Shown here in pieces: positions 27,017 to 33,605 of a DNA stretch of 34,275 nt. Both the position numbers and the translations under genes were made by a program. The DNA comes from Caulobacter sp. (GTDB lineage Bacteria > Pseudomonadota > Alphaproteobacteria > Caulobacterales > Caulobacteraceae). The notes below the pieces were generated by a model. The model saw only the letters and a list, made by a program, of their open reading frames with translations, was not told the origin of the DNA and did not search any database. How positions within the stretch are numbered: position 1 is the stretch's first letter; the number at the start of each line of letters is the position of its first letter. Where the stretch lies: positions 1 to 34,275 of the forward strand of contig JAGHZU010000033.1 of NCBI GenBank assembly GCA_017745235.1, given 5' to 3'.

Positions 27017-27682
27017 ATGATCGTCGTCCATCACCTGAACAATTCGCGCAGCCAGCGGGTGCTTTGGCTGCTGGAGGAGCTGGGGGTTCCCTACGAGGTC
27101 AAGCGCTACGAGCGCGACGCCAAGACCATGCTGGCGCCGCCGGAGCTGCGGGCGATCCATCCTCTGGGCAAGTCCCCGGTCATCACGGACGGCGACAAGA
27201 CCATCGCCGAGACCGGCGCGATCGTCGAATACCTGATCGAGACCTACGGCCAGGGCCGGCTGGTCCCGCCGGCCGGCGCGCCCGAGCGGCTGCGCTGGAC
27301 CTACTGGCTTCACTACGCCGAGGGCTCGGCCATGACGCCGCTGCTGCTGAAGCTGGTGTTCAACGCCCTGCCCGCCCGCGCGCCGGGCCTGATGAAGGGA
27401 CTGGTCAAGAGCATCGCGGCCAAGGCCCAGGCCGGGTTCGTGGATCCGCAGCTGAAGGCCCACATCGACTATTGGGAGGCCGAGCTCTCCAAGTCGGAAT
27501 GGTTCGCCGGACCCGAGTTCAGCGCCGCCGACATCATGATGAGCTTCCCGCTGGAGGCCGCGGCGGCGCGGGCCGGGGCGCAGACGCGGCCCAAGGTGAA
27601 GGCCTTCCTGCAGCGCATCCACGCCCGCCCGGCCTACCAGGCGGCCCTGGCGCGCGGCGGCCCCTACGACTACGCCCGCTGA
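27017..27682 (+). CDS. Glutathione S-transferase
   Basis: The 221-residue cytosolic protein has an N-terminal thioredoxin-like domain (MIVVHHLNNSRSQRVLWLLE; cis-Pro in LGKSPVITDGD; glutathione-binding ETGAIVEYLIETYG) and an all-helical C-terminal domain (about 88-221; FSAADIMMSFPLEAAAARAG carries the N-capping box). It resembles the bacterial GSTs with a catalytic Ser near the N-terminus (Ser10 or Ser12). Substrate unknown. GGGGGAACC precedes ATG 27017. Confidence 0.94.
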   Translation: MIVVHHLNNSRSQRVLWLLEELGVPYEVKRYERDAKTMLAPPELRAIHPLGKSPVITDGDKTIAETGAIVEYLIETYGQGRLVPPAGAPERLRWTYWLHYAEGSAMTPLLLKLVFNALPARAPGLMKGLVKSIAAKAQAGFVDPQLKAHIDYWEAELSKSEWFAGPEFSAADIMMSFPLEAAAARAGAQTRPKVKAFLQRIHARPAYQAALARGGPYDYAR

Positions 27683-27904
27683 GCCGAGGAGCGGCGGCCC
27701 CGACGCCGGACGGGAGGTCAGATGCGCGGCCGGACGAGGCCGCGGCCCGGCCCTCTTGATCCCAGGCCCGGACCGGATCAAGCTTGGCTGCCGCAGCGGT
27801 ACTTGCGTATCGCCAGCGCGGCGCCTATCCTCTCAGCCCCCGGTCGCGTGCGCCAGCGTCCGGGCGTCTTCCTCCCCATTGGGCGAACCGAGCTAAAATC
27901 CGCA

Positions 27905-28378
27905 ATGGAAAAAGTGCCGATGACCGTCTTGGGTTATCAAACCCTCGACGAAGAATTGAAGCGTTTGAAGACCGTCGAACGACCGGCCGTGATCGCCGCG
28001 ATCGCCGAGGCGCGCTCGCATGGCGACCTGTCGGAAAACGCCGAATATCACGCGGCCAAGGAGCGTCAGGGCTGGATCGAGGGCCAGATCGCCGAGATCG
28101 AGGACAAGATCGCCCGCGCCCAGGTCATCGACGTGACCAAGCTTTCGGGCAAGCAGGTGAAGTTCGGCGCGACCGTCAGCGTCGTCGACGAGGACACCGA
28201 GGAAGAGGCTCGCTACCAGATCGTGGGCGACCACGAGGCCGACGTGAAGTCGGGCCGCATCTCGCTGAGCTCGCCGCTGTCGCGCGCCATGATCGGCAAG
28301 GAAGTGGGCGAGGTCGTCGAGGTCAACACCCCCGGCGGCGTGAAGGCCTACGAGATCCTCAAGGTCGAATGGGTCTAG
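27905..28378 (+). CDS. greA: Transcription elongation factor GreA
   Basis: The 157-residue protein rescues backtracked RNA polymerase by stimulating transcript cleavage. The N-terminal coiled coil (about 10-75) carries the acidic tip motif HGDLSENAEYHAAKERQGWI with Asp41 and Glu44. The C-terminal FKBP-like domain has VDEDTEEEARYQIVGDHEAD and SRAMIGKEVGEVVEVNTPGG. ATG 27905 gives the standard length; the open frame extends upstream to 27722 without similarity. The 222-base gap before it (27683-27904) holds GC-rich dyads but no gene. Confidence 0.97.
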   Translation: MEKVPMTVLGYQTLDEELKRLKTVERPAVIAAIAEARSHGDLSENAEYHAAKERQGWIEGQIAEIEDKIARAQVIDVTKLSGKQVKFGATVSVVDEDTEEEARYQIVGDHEADVKSGRISLSSPLSRAMIGKEVGEVVEVNTPGGVKAYEILKVEWV

Positions 28379-28406
28379 CCTAGGCCCCATTCCAGGCTCA
28401 TTGCAG

Positions 28407-28448
28407 ACGACGCGTCGGCCGGCTTAGCTTGGCCAGCGCGTCGTTTTT
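28407..28448 (+). terminator. Intrinsic terminator of greA, abutting the next start codon
   Basis: ACGACGCG at 28407-28414 pairs with CGCGTCGT at 28437-28444. The loop contains a smaller GGCC pairing, and the T-run spans 28444-28448. The next gene's ATG is at 28452, only three bases after the T-run. Confidence 0.85.
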
Positions 28449-28451
28449 GCT

Positions 28452-29852
28452 ATGCGGGACCCCGACGTGGTCGAGAAGAAAAAGCCGGAAGCGGCGACCA
28501 AAGCCGCTGGCCAGACCGCCGCCCAGGCCGCGGGCAAGGCGGGGGGCAAGCCGCGTGCGCCGCGCGCCAAGGCCCCGAAGGCCGTTCCCGCGGAAAGCGT
28601 TCCCGCGGACGCCGCGCCGGCCAAGGCCAGGCGGGCCGCCAAGCCCCGCGCCAAGGCTCCCCAGCCCGAACCGGCGCCCGTCGCGGCGGCGGCCAGGCCT
28701 CGCAAGCCGAAGATGACGTCGCGCCCTGGCGAGGTCGTCCCGGCTCCGGCCGAACCGGCCGTCGAGACGCCGCGCCCCACGGCCGCCGCCAAGCCGAAAC
28801 CTGCGCCGAAACCCGCGCCCGTCCAGGTCGTCGAGGCCGCCCCCGCCCCTACGCCGGCCACGCCCGCGCGCGAGCCGATCACCGTGTGGGCCATCTCGGA
28901 CGGCCGGGCCGGGATCGAGGCCCAGGCCGTGGGCCTGGCCGAGGCCGTGGCCCGCCAGGTCCCGGCCAAGATCGTGGTCAAGCGCGTGGGCTGGAAGGGC
29001 CGGGTGGGCCGCCTGCCCTGGTGGCTGAACTGGCTGCCCAAGCGCTGGCTCACCCCCGAAAGCGGCATCGAGGCCCCCTGGCCGGACCTGTGGGTGGCCG
29101 CCGGCCGCGCCACCCTGCCCCTGTCGATCCGCGCCAGGCGCTGGTCGGGAGGCAAGACCTTCGTCGCGCAGATCCAGGATCCGCGCGTGCCCGCCCACAT
29201 GTTCGACCTGGTGATCCCGCCCAAGCACGACCGCCTGACCGGCGACAACGTGCTGCCGATCACCGGCTCGCCCCACCGGGTGACCCAAGGGCGGCTGGAC
29301 AGCGAGTACGAGCGCTTCCGGGACCAGATCGACGACCTGCCGCATCCGCGCGTGGCGGTGCTGCTGGGCGGCAAGTCCAAGGCCTTCGACCTGCCCGTGC
29401 AGCGCGCGGCCGAGATGGCCCACCAGATCCAGCTGCCGCTGGAGCAGGAGGGCGGCAGCCTGCTGATGACCTTCTCGCGGCGCACGCCCGAACCGGCCCG
29501 CGCCCTTCTGACGGCCCGCCTGCGCCACTTGCCGGGCATCATCTGGGACGGCGAGGGCGAGAACCCCTATTTCGCCTTCCTGGCGGCGGCCGACTACATC
29601 CTGGTCACCGAGGACTCCACCAACATGGCCACCGAGGCCGCCTCGACGGGCAAGCCGGTGTTCGTGCTGAAGATGGAGGGCCAGAGCCTGAAGTTCCGCC
29701 TGTTCCACCAGGAACTGGAAGGGCTGGGCGCGGCGCGGCCGTACGGCGGCGCCTTCCACGGCTGGAGCTACGAGCCGGTCGACGAGACCGGCCGGGCGGC
29801 GGCCGAGGTGATCGCGCGGATGGACGCGGCGAAGGCGGGGACGGAAGCCTAG
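28452..29852 (+). CDS. ELM1/mitochondrial-fission-like protein with Ala/Pro/Lys-rich head
   Basis: The 466-residue protein's ELM1-family domain (PF06258) spans about residues 143-455. It includes VWAISDGRAGIEAQAVGLAE, HDRLTGDNVLPITGSPHRVT, VAVLLGGKSKAFDLP and ILVTEDSTNMATEAASTGKP. Family members look like GT-B glycosyltransferase-type proteins and are common next to alphaproteobacterial housekeeping genes; the bacterial role is unsettled. Residues 1-140 are a low-complexity Ala/Pro/Lys/Arg stretch (KPRAPRAKAPKAVP repeats), probably disordered. ATG 28452 has no ribosome site because the greA terminator occupies that space. ATG 28713 (residue 88) is in frame, but the high third-position G/C begins well before it. 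Confidence 0.87.
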   Translation: MRDPDVVEKKKPEAATKAAGQTAAQAAGKAGGKPRAPRAKAPKAVPAESVPADAAPAKARRAAKPRAKAPQPEPAPVAAAARPRKPKMTSRPGEVVPAPAEPAVETPRPTAAAKPKPAPKPAPVQVVEAAPAPTPATPAREPITVWAISDGRAGIEAQAVGLAEAVARQVPAKIVVKRVGWKGRVGRLPWWLNWLPKRWLTPESGIEAPWPDLWVAAGRATLPLSIRARRWSGGKTFVAQIQDPRVPAHMFDLVIPPKHDRLTGDNVLPITGSPHRVTQGRLDSEYERFRDQIDDLPHPRVAVLLGGKSKAFDLPVQRAAEMAHQIQLPLEQEGGSLLMTFSRRTPEPARALLTARLRHLPGIIWDGEGENPYFAFLAAADYILVTEDSTNMATEAASTGKPVFVLKMEGQSLKFRLFHQELEGLGAARPYGGAFHGWSYEPVDETGRAAAEVIARMDAAKAGTEA

Positions 29853-30076
29853 GATCGGCGTTCACCGTAGATATCCCGGAAAATCAAAACGCCAATCGTC
29901 GCCATCCCGGACCCCTCGCAGAAGCCGTTCGGGCGCCGGCGCCTGGGCTTCCAGGCGGAGGCTCGGCGCGAGGTGGGGTTCGGCCGCCGCCCAACAGATC
30001 ACACATCGTTCGCCGACCGGTGGACATCCGCCCCTCGCCTTCCCAAATTCCCTGGCCCAAGGGGAGACGAACACGC

Positions 30077-30922
30077 ATGGCCTCGATGACCGCCCACGCC
30101 CAGACGCTCGACGCCGCGAGCGAGCGACCCGCGATCGGGGTGCTGCTGCGCGAATGGCGGGCGGCGCGGCGGATGAGCCAGCTGGACCTGGCCTACGAGG
30201 CCGACGTCTCGTCGCGCCACCTGGGCTTCATCGAGACCGGCCGCGCCCAGGCCAGCCGGGAGGTGGTCTCGCGCCTGGCCCGCGCCCTGTCGCTGCCGCT
30301 GCGCGAGCACAACGCCCTGCTGCTGGCCGCCGGCTACGCGCCCCACTACGGCGAGCGGGCTCTGGCCGCGCCGGGCATGGGCCACCTGGCCCAGGCCATC
30401 GACCTGATCCTGCGCCACCAGGAGCCCTATCCGGCCTTCGTCATCAGCCGCCACTTCGACGTGCTGGGCGCCAACGAGGCGGCCGTGCGGGTCAACGCCT
30501 TCCTGATGGAGGGCCGCCAGAGCCCGCACGCCAACCTGCTGCGCCAGGTGTTCGACCCCGCCGACTTCCGCGGCGTGATCGCCAACTGGCCGGACGTGGC
30601 GTCGAAGTTCGTGCGCCAATTGCAGGACGAGCTGGTCGCCGCCCCGTCCGACCAGAAGGCGCGCGCGCTGCTGGAGGAGGTGCTGGCCTATCCCGGCGTG
30701 CCCCCCGAATGGCGCTTCCGCGACCTCAGCGCCGAGTCCGAGCCGGTGCTGACCATGGTCTTCAACAGCCGCGCCGGCCCCCTGCGGTTCTTCGAGACCA
30801 TCACCACCTTCGCGGCCCCGCGCGACGTGACGCTGGACGAACTGCGCATCGACTGCGCCTTCCCCGCCGACGACCACACCGCCCAGGTCTGCGCACGCCT
30901 GGCCTCGGGCGAGCTGTCCTGA
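30077..30922 (+). CDS. XRE-family regulator with MmyB-like ligand domain
   Basis: The 281-residue protein has a helix-turn-helix at about 20-75 (GVLLREWRAARRMSQLDLAY; DVSSRHLGFIETGRAQASRE) and an MmyB-like ligand-binding domain (about 100-275; GHLAQAIDLILRHQEPYPAF, VLTMVFNSRAGPLRFFETIT). Members repress or activate neighbouring metabolic genes, often dehydrogenases, in response to fatty-acid-like ligands. No such target lies beside it here. GGGGAG at 30061 precedes ATG 30077. The 224-base gap upstream (29853-30076) must hold its promoter; no gene is seen there. Confidence 0.94.
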   Translation: MASMTAHAQTLDAASERPAIGVLLREWRAARRMSQLDLAYEADVSSRHLGFIETGRAQASREVVSRLARALSLPLREHNALLLAAGYAPHYGERALAAPGMGHLAQAIDLILRHQEPYPAFVISRHFDVLGANEAAVRVNAFLMEGRQSPHANLLRQVFDPADFRGVIANWPDVASKFVRQLQDELVAAPSDQKARALLEEVLAYPGVPPEWRFRDLSAESEPVLTMVFNSRAGPLRFFETITTFAAPRDVTLDELRIDCAFPADDHTAQVCARLASGELS

Positions 30923-30951
30923 GGGCGAGGGGTGCGGAAGCGGACCCCGGG

Positions 30952-30997
30952 GCGCCTTAGCCGCGAAGCGGACGCTGCCAAGGCCTGGAAGGGGTGG
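30952..30997. repeat. Decayed copy of the 90-bp repeat (right half)
   Basis: GCGCCTTAGCCGCGAAGCGGAC, then GCTGCCAAGGCCTGG and AGGGGTGG, align with the right half of the repeats at 31640-31685 and 32052-32097 with several substitutions and small gaps. It starts 29 bases after the stop of the XRE regulator and marks the left border of the low-G+C patch. Confidence 0.65.
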
Positions 30998-31018
30998 GGA
31001 GCGGACCTCGACGCCTTG

Positions 31019-31306
31019 CTACAAGCACCTACCGAGAACGCCGCACGACACCATCACAACTGGGATGAAAACCAGACCAATCAGAGCAACCGGGACCGTT
31101 GCTAGTAGCCAAGCGGCCCGTCGGCCGTAACGCCTGCTGGCCACAACGCCGAGAATAAGCCAGATAAGGACCAACGCTGCGACGATCAGGAGCCCTTGGT
31201 CCGCGCGAAACCCCGGCCATGCCTGCCAATAAGCAAATTGGCTTGCTGTGGAGGCTACAGCCACGAAAGCGCACGTCGTGGTGAGCGGTGTTACAGCCCT
31301 GTCCAT
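31019..31306 (-). CDS. Small membrane protein (95 aa), unknown
   Basis: From ATG 31306 the product begins MDRAVTPLTTTCAFVAVAST and has three hydrophobic helices (the first near the N-terminus, then LLIVAALVLIWLILGVVASR and LLATVPVALIGLVFIPVVMV) with a basic loop RRYGRRAAW between the last two. An in-frame TTG at 31342 lies inside a palindromic repeat and is less likely. Base composition is about 53% G+C around its 3' end, well below the roughly 70% of the rest of the window, suggesting acquisition by transfer. No family is recognised. Confidence 0.6.
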   Translation of the reverse strand: MDRAVTPLTTTCAFVAVASTASQFAYWQAWPGFRADQGLLIVAALVLIWLILGVVASRRYGRRAAWLLATVPVALIGLVFIPVVMVSCGVLGRCL

Positions 31307-31333
31307 GCAAGCATAATGGCAGACCCTCCCGAG

Positions 31334-31357
31334 GTCCGCCAAGGGTGGCTGTCGGAC
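31334..31357. repeat. Palindromic motif of the patch family
   Basis: GTCCGCCAAGGGTGGCTGTC and then GGAC form an imperfect 24-bp palindrome (GTCCG...CGGAC). It has the same length and core as the copies at 32645 and 33135. It lies between the two divergent small membrane-protein genes. Confidence 0.6.
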
Positions 31358-31397
31358 GCGAGCCGGCTATGATGGCTATGCAAAATCGGGGGCTGAT

Positions 31398-31583
31398 ATG
31401 TCTGGCAAAGTGTTTCTGTCGTGCGTCTTCGCCTTCTTCGCCGGCACATCCTGTGCGCTGCTACTTCTGAAGGGGCCAGCGGGTTTGTGGGACCGGCTCG
31501 GAGCGCTGCTTTGGGCCGCCATAGCGGTGACGTTCGTAGTGCGGGCCGTGCGGCTATCACTCTCGAAACCAAACGCTGACTGA
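31398..31583 (+). CDS. Small membrane protein (61 aa), unknown
   Basis: ATG 31398 follows a GGGGGC stretch. The product MSGKVFLSCVFAFFAGTSCA, then LLLLKGPAGLWDRLGALLWA and AIAVTFVVRAVRLSLSKPNA, has two membrane helices joined by a short loop. No family is recognised. Its stop is followed after 12 bases by the first perfect 90-bp repeat. Confidence 0.55.
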   Translation: MSGKVFLSCVFAFFAGTSCALLLLKGPAGLWDRLGALLWAAIAVTFVVRAVRLSLSKPNAD

Positions 31584-31595
31584 AGCGTCCGCTCC

Positions 31596-31685
31596 GGGTC
31601 GGGTGCAGAAATGAGGACCGCGCTTGATACCGGACCTTGGGCGCTAAGCCGATAAGCGGACCTGGCGAAGGTCTGTTCGGGGTGG
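31596..31685 (+). repeat. 90-bp direct repeat, copy 1
   Basis: All 90 bases are identical to 32008-32097 by base-by-base reading. The right half can fold: GACCTT/AAGGTC outside and CGCT/AGCG inside, around the core CGCTAAGCCGATAAGCGGAC (31642-31661), which resembles the patch palindromes. It begins 12 bases after a stop codon. Confidence 0.95.
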
Positions 31686-31740
31686 ATGTCGGACACTAGT
31701 CCGCTGGACATATCCAAGGGCATCCAGTCAACATGCGGGC

Positions 31741-31995
31741 ATGAAGCAGATCACGCCGCCAAACCTCAGCGCCCTTCCGACTGAGATTGCAGATGCGATC
31801 GGCTTCCTTCGACACAGTGGCCTTTCAAAAGTCGAGACCATGCGAGTTCTCGTTGAGAACCGTGGCCTCTCCATTCCGGAAGCGAAGCTCCAGGTCCATG
31901 CGAGCGAGCACTGGGATGATGTCCGCGATCGCGACGATCGATTTCATGATGACCTGATAGCGGTGGCGACCGCCATCGACGAAGCGCCAGGCTGA
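31741..31995 (+). CDS. Small soluble protein (84 aa), unknown
   Basis: The product begins MKQITPPNLSALPTEIADAI, then GFLRHSGLSKVETMRVLVEN and RGLSIPEAKLQVHASEHWDD, ending in an acidic helix. The segment from LSKVETMRVL to EAKLQV resembles the helix-loop-helix of the L7/L12 C-terminal domain (I-x-x-x-R-x-x-x-G-L-x-x-x-E-A-K), a pattern also found in unrelated small proteins. No function can be assigned. Its stop is followed after 12 bases by the second perfect 90-bp repeat. Confidence 0.7.
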   Translation: MKQITPPNLSALPTEIADAIGFLRHSGLSKVETMRVLVENRGLSIPEAKLQVHASEHWDDVRDRDDRFHDDLIAVATAIDEAPG

Positions 31996-32007
31996 ACTGG
32001 CCGACTT

Positions 32008-32097
32008 GGGTCGGGTGCAGAAATGAGGACCGCGCTTGATACCGGACCTTGGGCGCTAAGCCGATAAGCGGACCTGGCGAAGGTCTGTTCGGGGTGG
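32008..32097 (+). repeat. 90-bp direct repeat, copy 2
   Basis: Identical over 90 bases to 31596-31685, 412 bases downstream of it. Flanking bases differ immediately on both sides (TGG then TTAGG on the right here, TGG then ATGTC at copy 1), which defines the repeat ends sharply. Confidence 0.95.
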
Positions 32098-32137
32098 TTA
32101 GGAGACATTCCCAGCGCGGTAGCGCTACAATGGAAAC

Positions 32138-32644
32138 ATGATCGCCCGAAAGCTACCCGGCCTCCCGCCCTACGGAAATGCGGCAAAGAACTTCCCAAAA
32201 GCAGACGCTTTTAGGGAGGGCTTGGTGGTCGAATTCACACCAACAGATGGCGAGCGCTGGGTTGGCAATTTCGCAGCGGGTTCAAGGTCCCTAGAGTGCG
32301 TTCGTGACGATCTTGGTGAGAGCGCGGTTCTGGTCGTCGCAGGCGGCGACGTCTATTTAGTCGACAGCAAGAAGCAGCAGGTGATCCTGGAACTCCCGTG
32401 GGTCACCGATGTGCGGTTCGAGTCTGACCTTGAGCTATTCGTGATCGCTGACAACTGCGAGGTCGTGGCGCTGGGACAATCCGGCCTCAAATGGCGCAGT
32501 CGTCGTGTGTCGTGGGACGGGATTACTGAGTTGAAGCGAACCGGACGGTCGCTGCACGGCCTCGCTTACGACATTCACGACCGACCGCCCGTGCCCTTCG
32601 TCATTGACCTTGAGACGGGACAAGCGACCGGCGGCAGCTACTAG
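32138..32644 (+). CDS. Conserved hypothetical protein (168 aa)
   Basis: The product begins MIARKLPGLPPYGNAAKNFP and has beta-rich segments: GLVVEFTPTDGERWVGNFAA, SAVLVVAGGDVYLVDSKKQQ, then LKWRSRRVSWDGITELKRTG and a closing PFVIDLETGQATGGSY. I recall a widespread uncharacterised family with this layout (LPGLPPYG at the start, WxGNF, WRxRRISWDG, and DLxTGxxxGGSY at the end). It is often an isolated accessory gene; an immunity role is conceivable but not shown. The stop is immediately followed by a patch palindrome. Confidence 0.8.
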   Translation: MIARKLPGLPPYGNAAKNFPKADAFREGLVVEFTPTDGERWVGNFAAGSRSLECVRDDLGESAVLVVAGGDVYLVDSKKQQVILELPWVTDVRFESDLELFVIADNCEVVALGQSGLKWRSRRVSWDGITELKRTGRSLHGLAYDIHDRPPVPFVIDLETGQATGGSY

Positions 32645-32668
32645 GTCCGCTAAGGGTCGAGAGCGGCC
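32645..32668. repeat. Palindromic motif of the patch family
   Basis: GTCCGCTAAGGGTCGAGAGC and then GGCC form a 24-bp imperfect palindrome (CCGCT...AGCGG) starting at the base after the stop of the 168-residue gene. Confidence 0.75.
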
Positions 32669-32730
32669 CGTCATCCGAACAACGCCACAGCCGGACGTTC
32701 GCAACGTTCTCCAACGAGTGGGACGCGGGC

Positions 32731-33063
32731 TTACGGACACGCCGGCCAATGGTCCCCACCGATGCGTGTAATCATCCCGTCCTGACCAGTGCGCCACGAA
32801 ACGTCCAGGTAATGCTGGCAGGGAAGACGGGACCAGTGAAACTTGGCCGATTTTGACGCTCCATCGACCGAAAAACCCTGAGCTTGAAGCTCCCGCACGA
32901 CTTCAGTCTCAGTCGTTCCAGGCGGAAAACGCTCCGCCAGCCGAGCCGCCCACAGGTCATGATTGCCGATCGACAGGTTGAGCGAACGAGCGATCGGAGG
33001 CGCTTCCTCCGATGGTCCGCAACCAGTCAGGAAAGCCATCGCCAGCAAAAGAGTCCACTTCAT
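32731..33063 (-). CDS. Small lipoprotein (110 aa), unknown
   Basis: From ATG 33063 the product has a lipoprotein signal, MKWTLLLAMAFLTGCGPSEE (lipobox LTGC, Cys15), then SLNLSIGNHDLWAARLAERF, TTETEVVRELQAQGFSVDGA, and a C-terminal domain with two further Cys (RLPCQHYLDVSW; GDHWPACP). The ETEVVRELQAQGF pattern, followed by a beta domain, resembles small outer-membrane assembly-type folds (SmpA/BamE-like layout), but similarity is weak. The in-frame start at 33129 adds a non-signal head. Lower G+C like the rest of the patch. Confidence 0.75.
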   Translation of the reverse strand: MKWTLLLAMAFLTGCGPSEEAPPIARSLNLSIGNHDLWAARLAERFPPGTTETEVVRELQAQGFSVDGASKSAKFHWSRLPCQHYLDVSWRTGQDGMITRIGGDHWPACP

Positions 33064-33134
33064 GGGCGGACGGTCGCAGTTCCTGCGAATGTCGCAACAG
33101 GTAGATTCTGTCATTGCCCCCCGACCCAACCAAC

Positions 33135-33158
33135 GTCCGACTAAGGTCGAAAGTCGAC
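33135..33158. repeat. Palindromic motif of the patch family
   Basis: GTCCGACTAAGGTCGAAAGT and then CGAC form an imperfect 24-bp palindrome sharing the TAAGGTCGA core with the copy at 32645. It lies 72 bases upstream of the lipoprotein start and marks the right border of the patch. Just after it CCTGTAT occurs twice in tandem. Confidence 0.65.
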
Positions 33159-33304
33159 CCTGTATCCCTGTATCCGGACCGCAGCCTCATGGCGTGATGG
33201 CTTGGACACTTTGTCCAGGCTGCTCAAACGAATGAAGCTGATACACCCCCCGCTGTCCAGAAAAGCGATGCGCATCGTTTTCGACGCCATCTGGGAGTAA
33301 TGTC

Positions 33305-33436
33305 GTGACTTGGGCGGATTGGTTTCCTTTTGTCTTCTTCCCGTTCAAAATCATAGTGCTGGGGGTCGGCATGTTCTTTTCCATAAAATGGCACCACGAC
33401 CAGGCCAAAAAGGAAAAGGAAGACAGGAACAATTGA
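33305..33436 (+). CDS. Small membrane protein (43 aa), GTG start
   Basis: GTG 33305 with GGGAG 9 bases upstream opens MTWADWFPFVFFPFKIIVLG, VGMFFSIKWHHDQAKKEKED, RNN. It has one strongly hydrophobic helix (about 8-27) followed by a highly charged cytoplasmic tail, a classic small inner-membrane protein. Codon use returns to the host style. The opposite strand shows an ORF here without coding character. It lies between the patch and groEL. Confidence 0.75.
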   Translation: MTWADWFPFVFFPFKIIVLGVGMFFSIKWHHDQAKKEKEDRNN

Positions 33437-33540
33437 CCCGAGGACGAGCGGCCTTCAAGGCCGAGCGTGAGAACGACATCGGCCGTCGATCGAGCGCCGC
33501 AATGCGTCGGGCGCTTTCGACGCCGTTGCGGACGCCGCAA

Positions 33541-33573
33541 GGAAAAAGGGCGGGACCTTTCGGTCCCGCCCTT
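33541..33573 (-). terminator. Intrinsic terminator of groEL
   Basis: Read on the minus strand, AAGGGCGGGACC pairs perfectly over 12 bp with GGTCCCGCCCTT around a GAAA tetraloop, followed by TTTTTCC. It lies 33 bases after the groEL stop. Confidence 0.92.
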
Positions 33574-33605
33574 CGTCTTGTTCAGCCTGAGCTGACCTGG
33601 ACGTC

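Noticed and set aside
31596..32097. The 90-bp repeats as classical integron attC sites
   Set aside because: No clear RYYYAAC and GTTRRRY ends; the right flanks read TTAGGA and ATGTCG, and no integrase is in view. Kept only as an analogy.
31376..32198. Two minus-strand frames sharing an identical peptide (TFARSAYRLSAQGPVSS)
   Set aside because: The shared peptide is only the translation of the 90-bp repeat. The frames overlap better genes on the plus strand and differ outside the repeat.
33187..33540. Minus-strand 117-codon frame near groEL
   Set aside because: Start region overlaps the terminator zone, with no ribosome site and no coding bias. The plus-strand 43-codon gene explains the region better.
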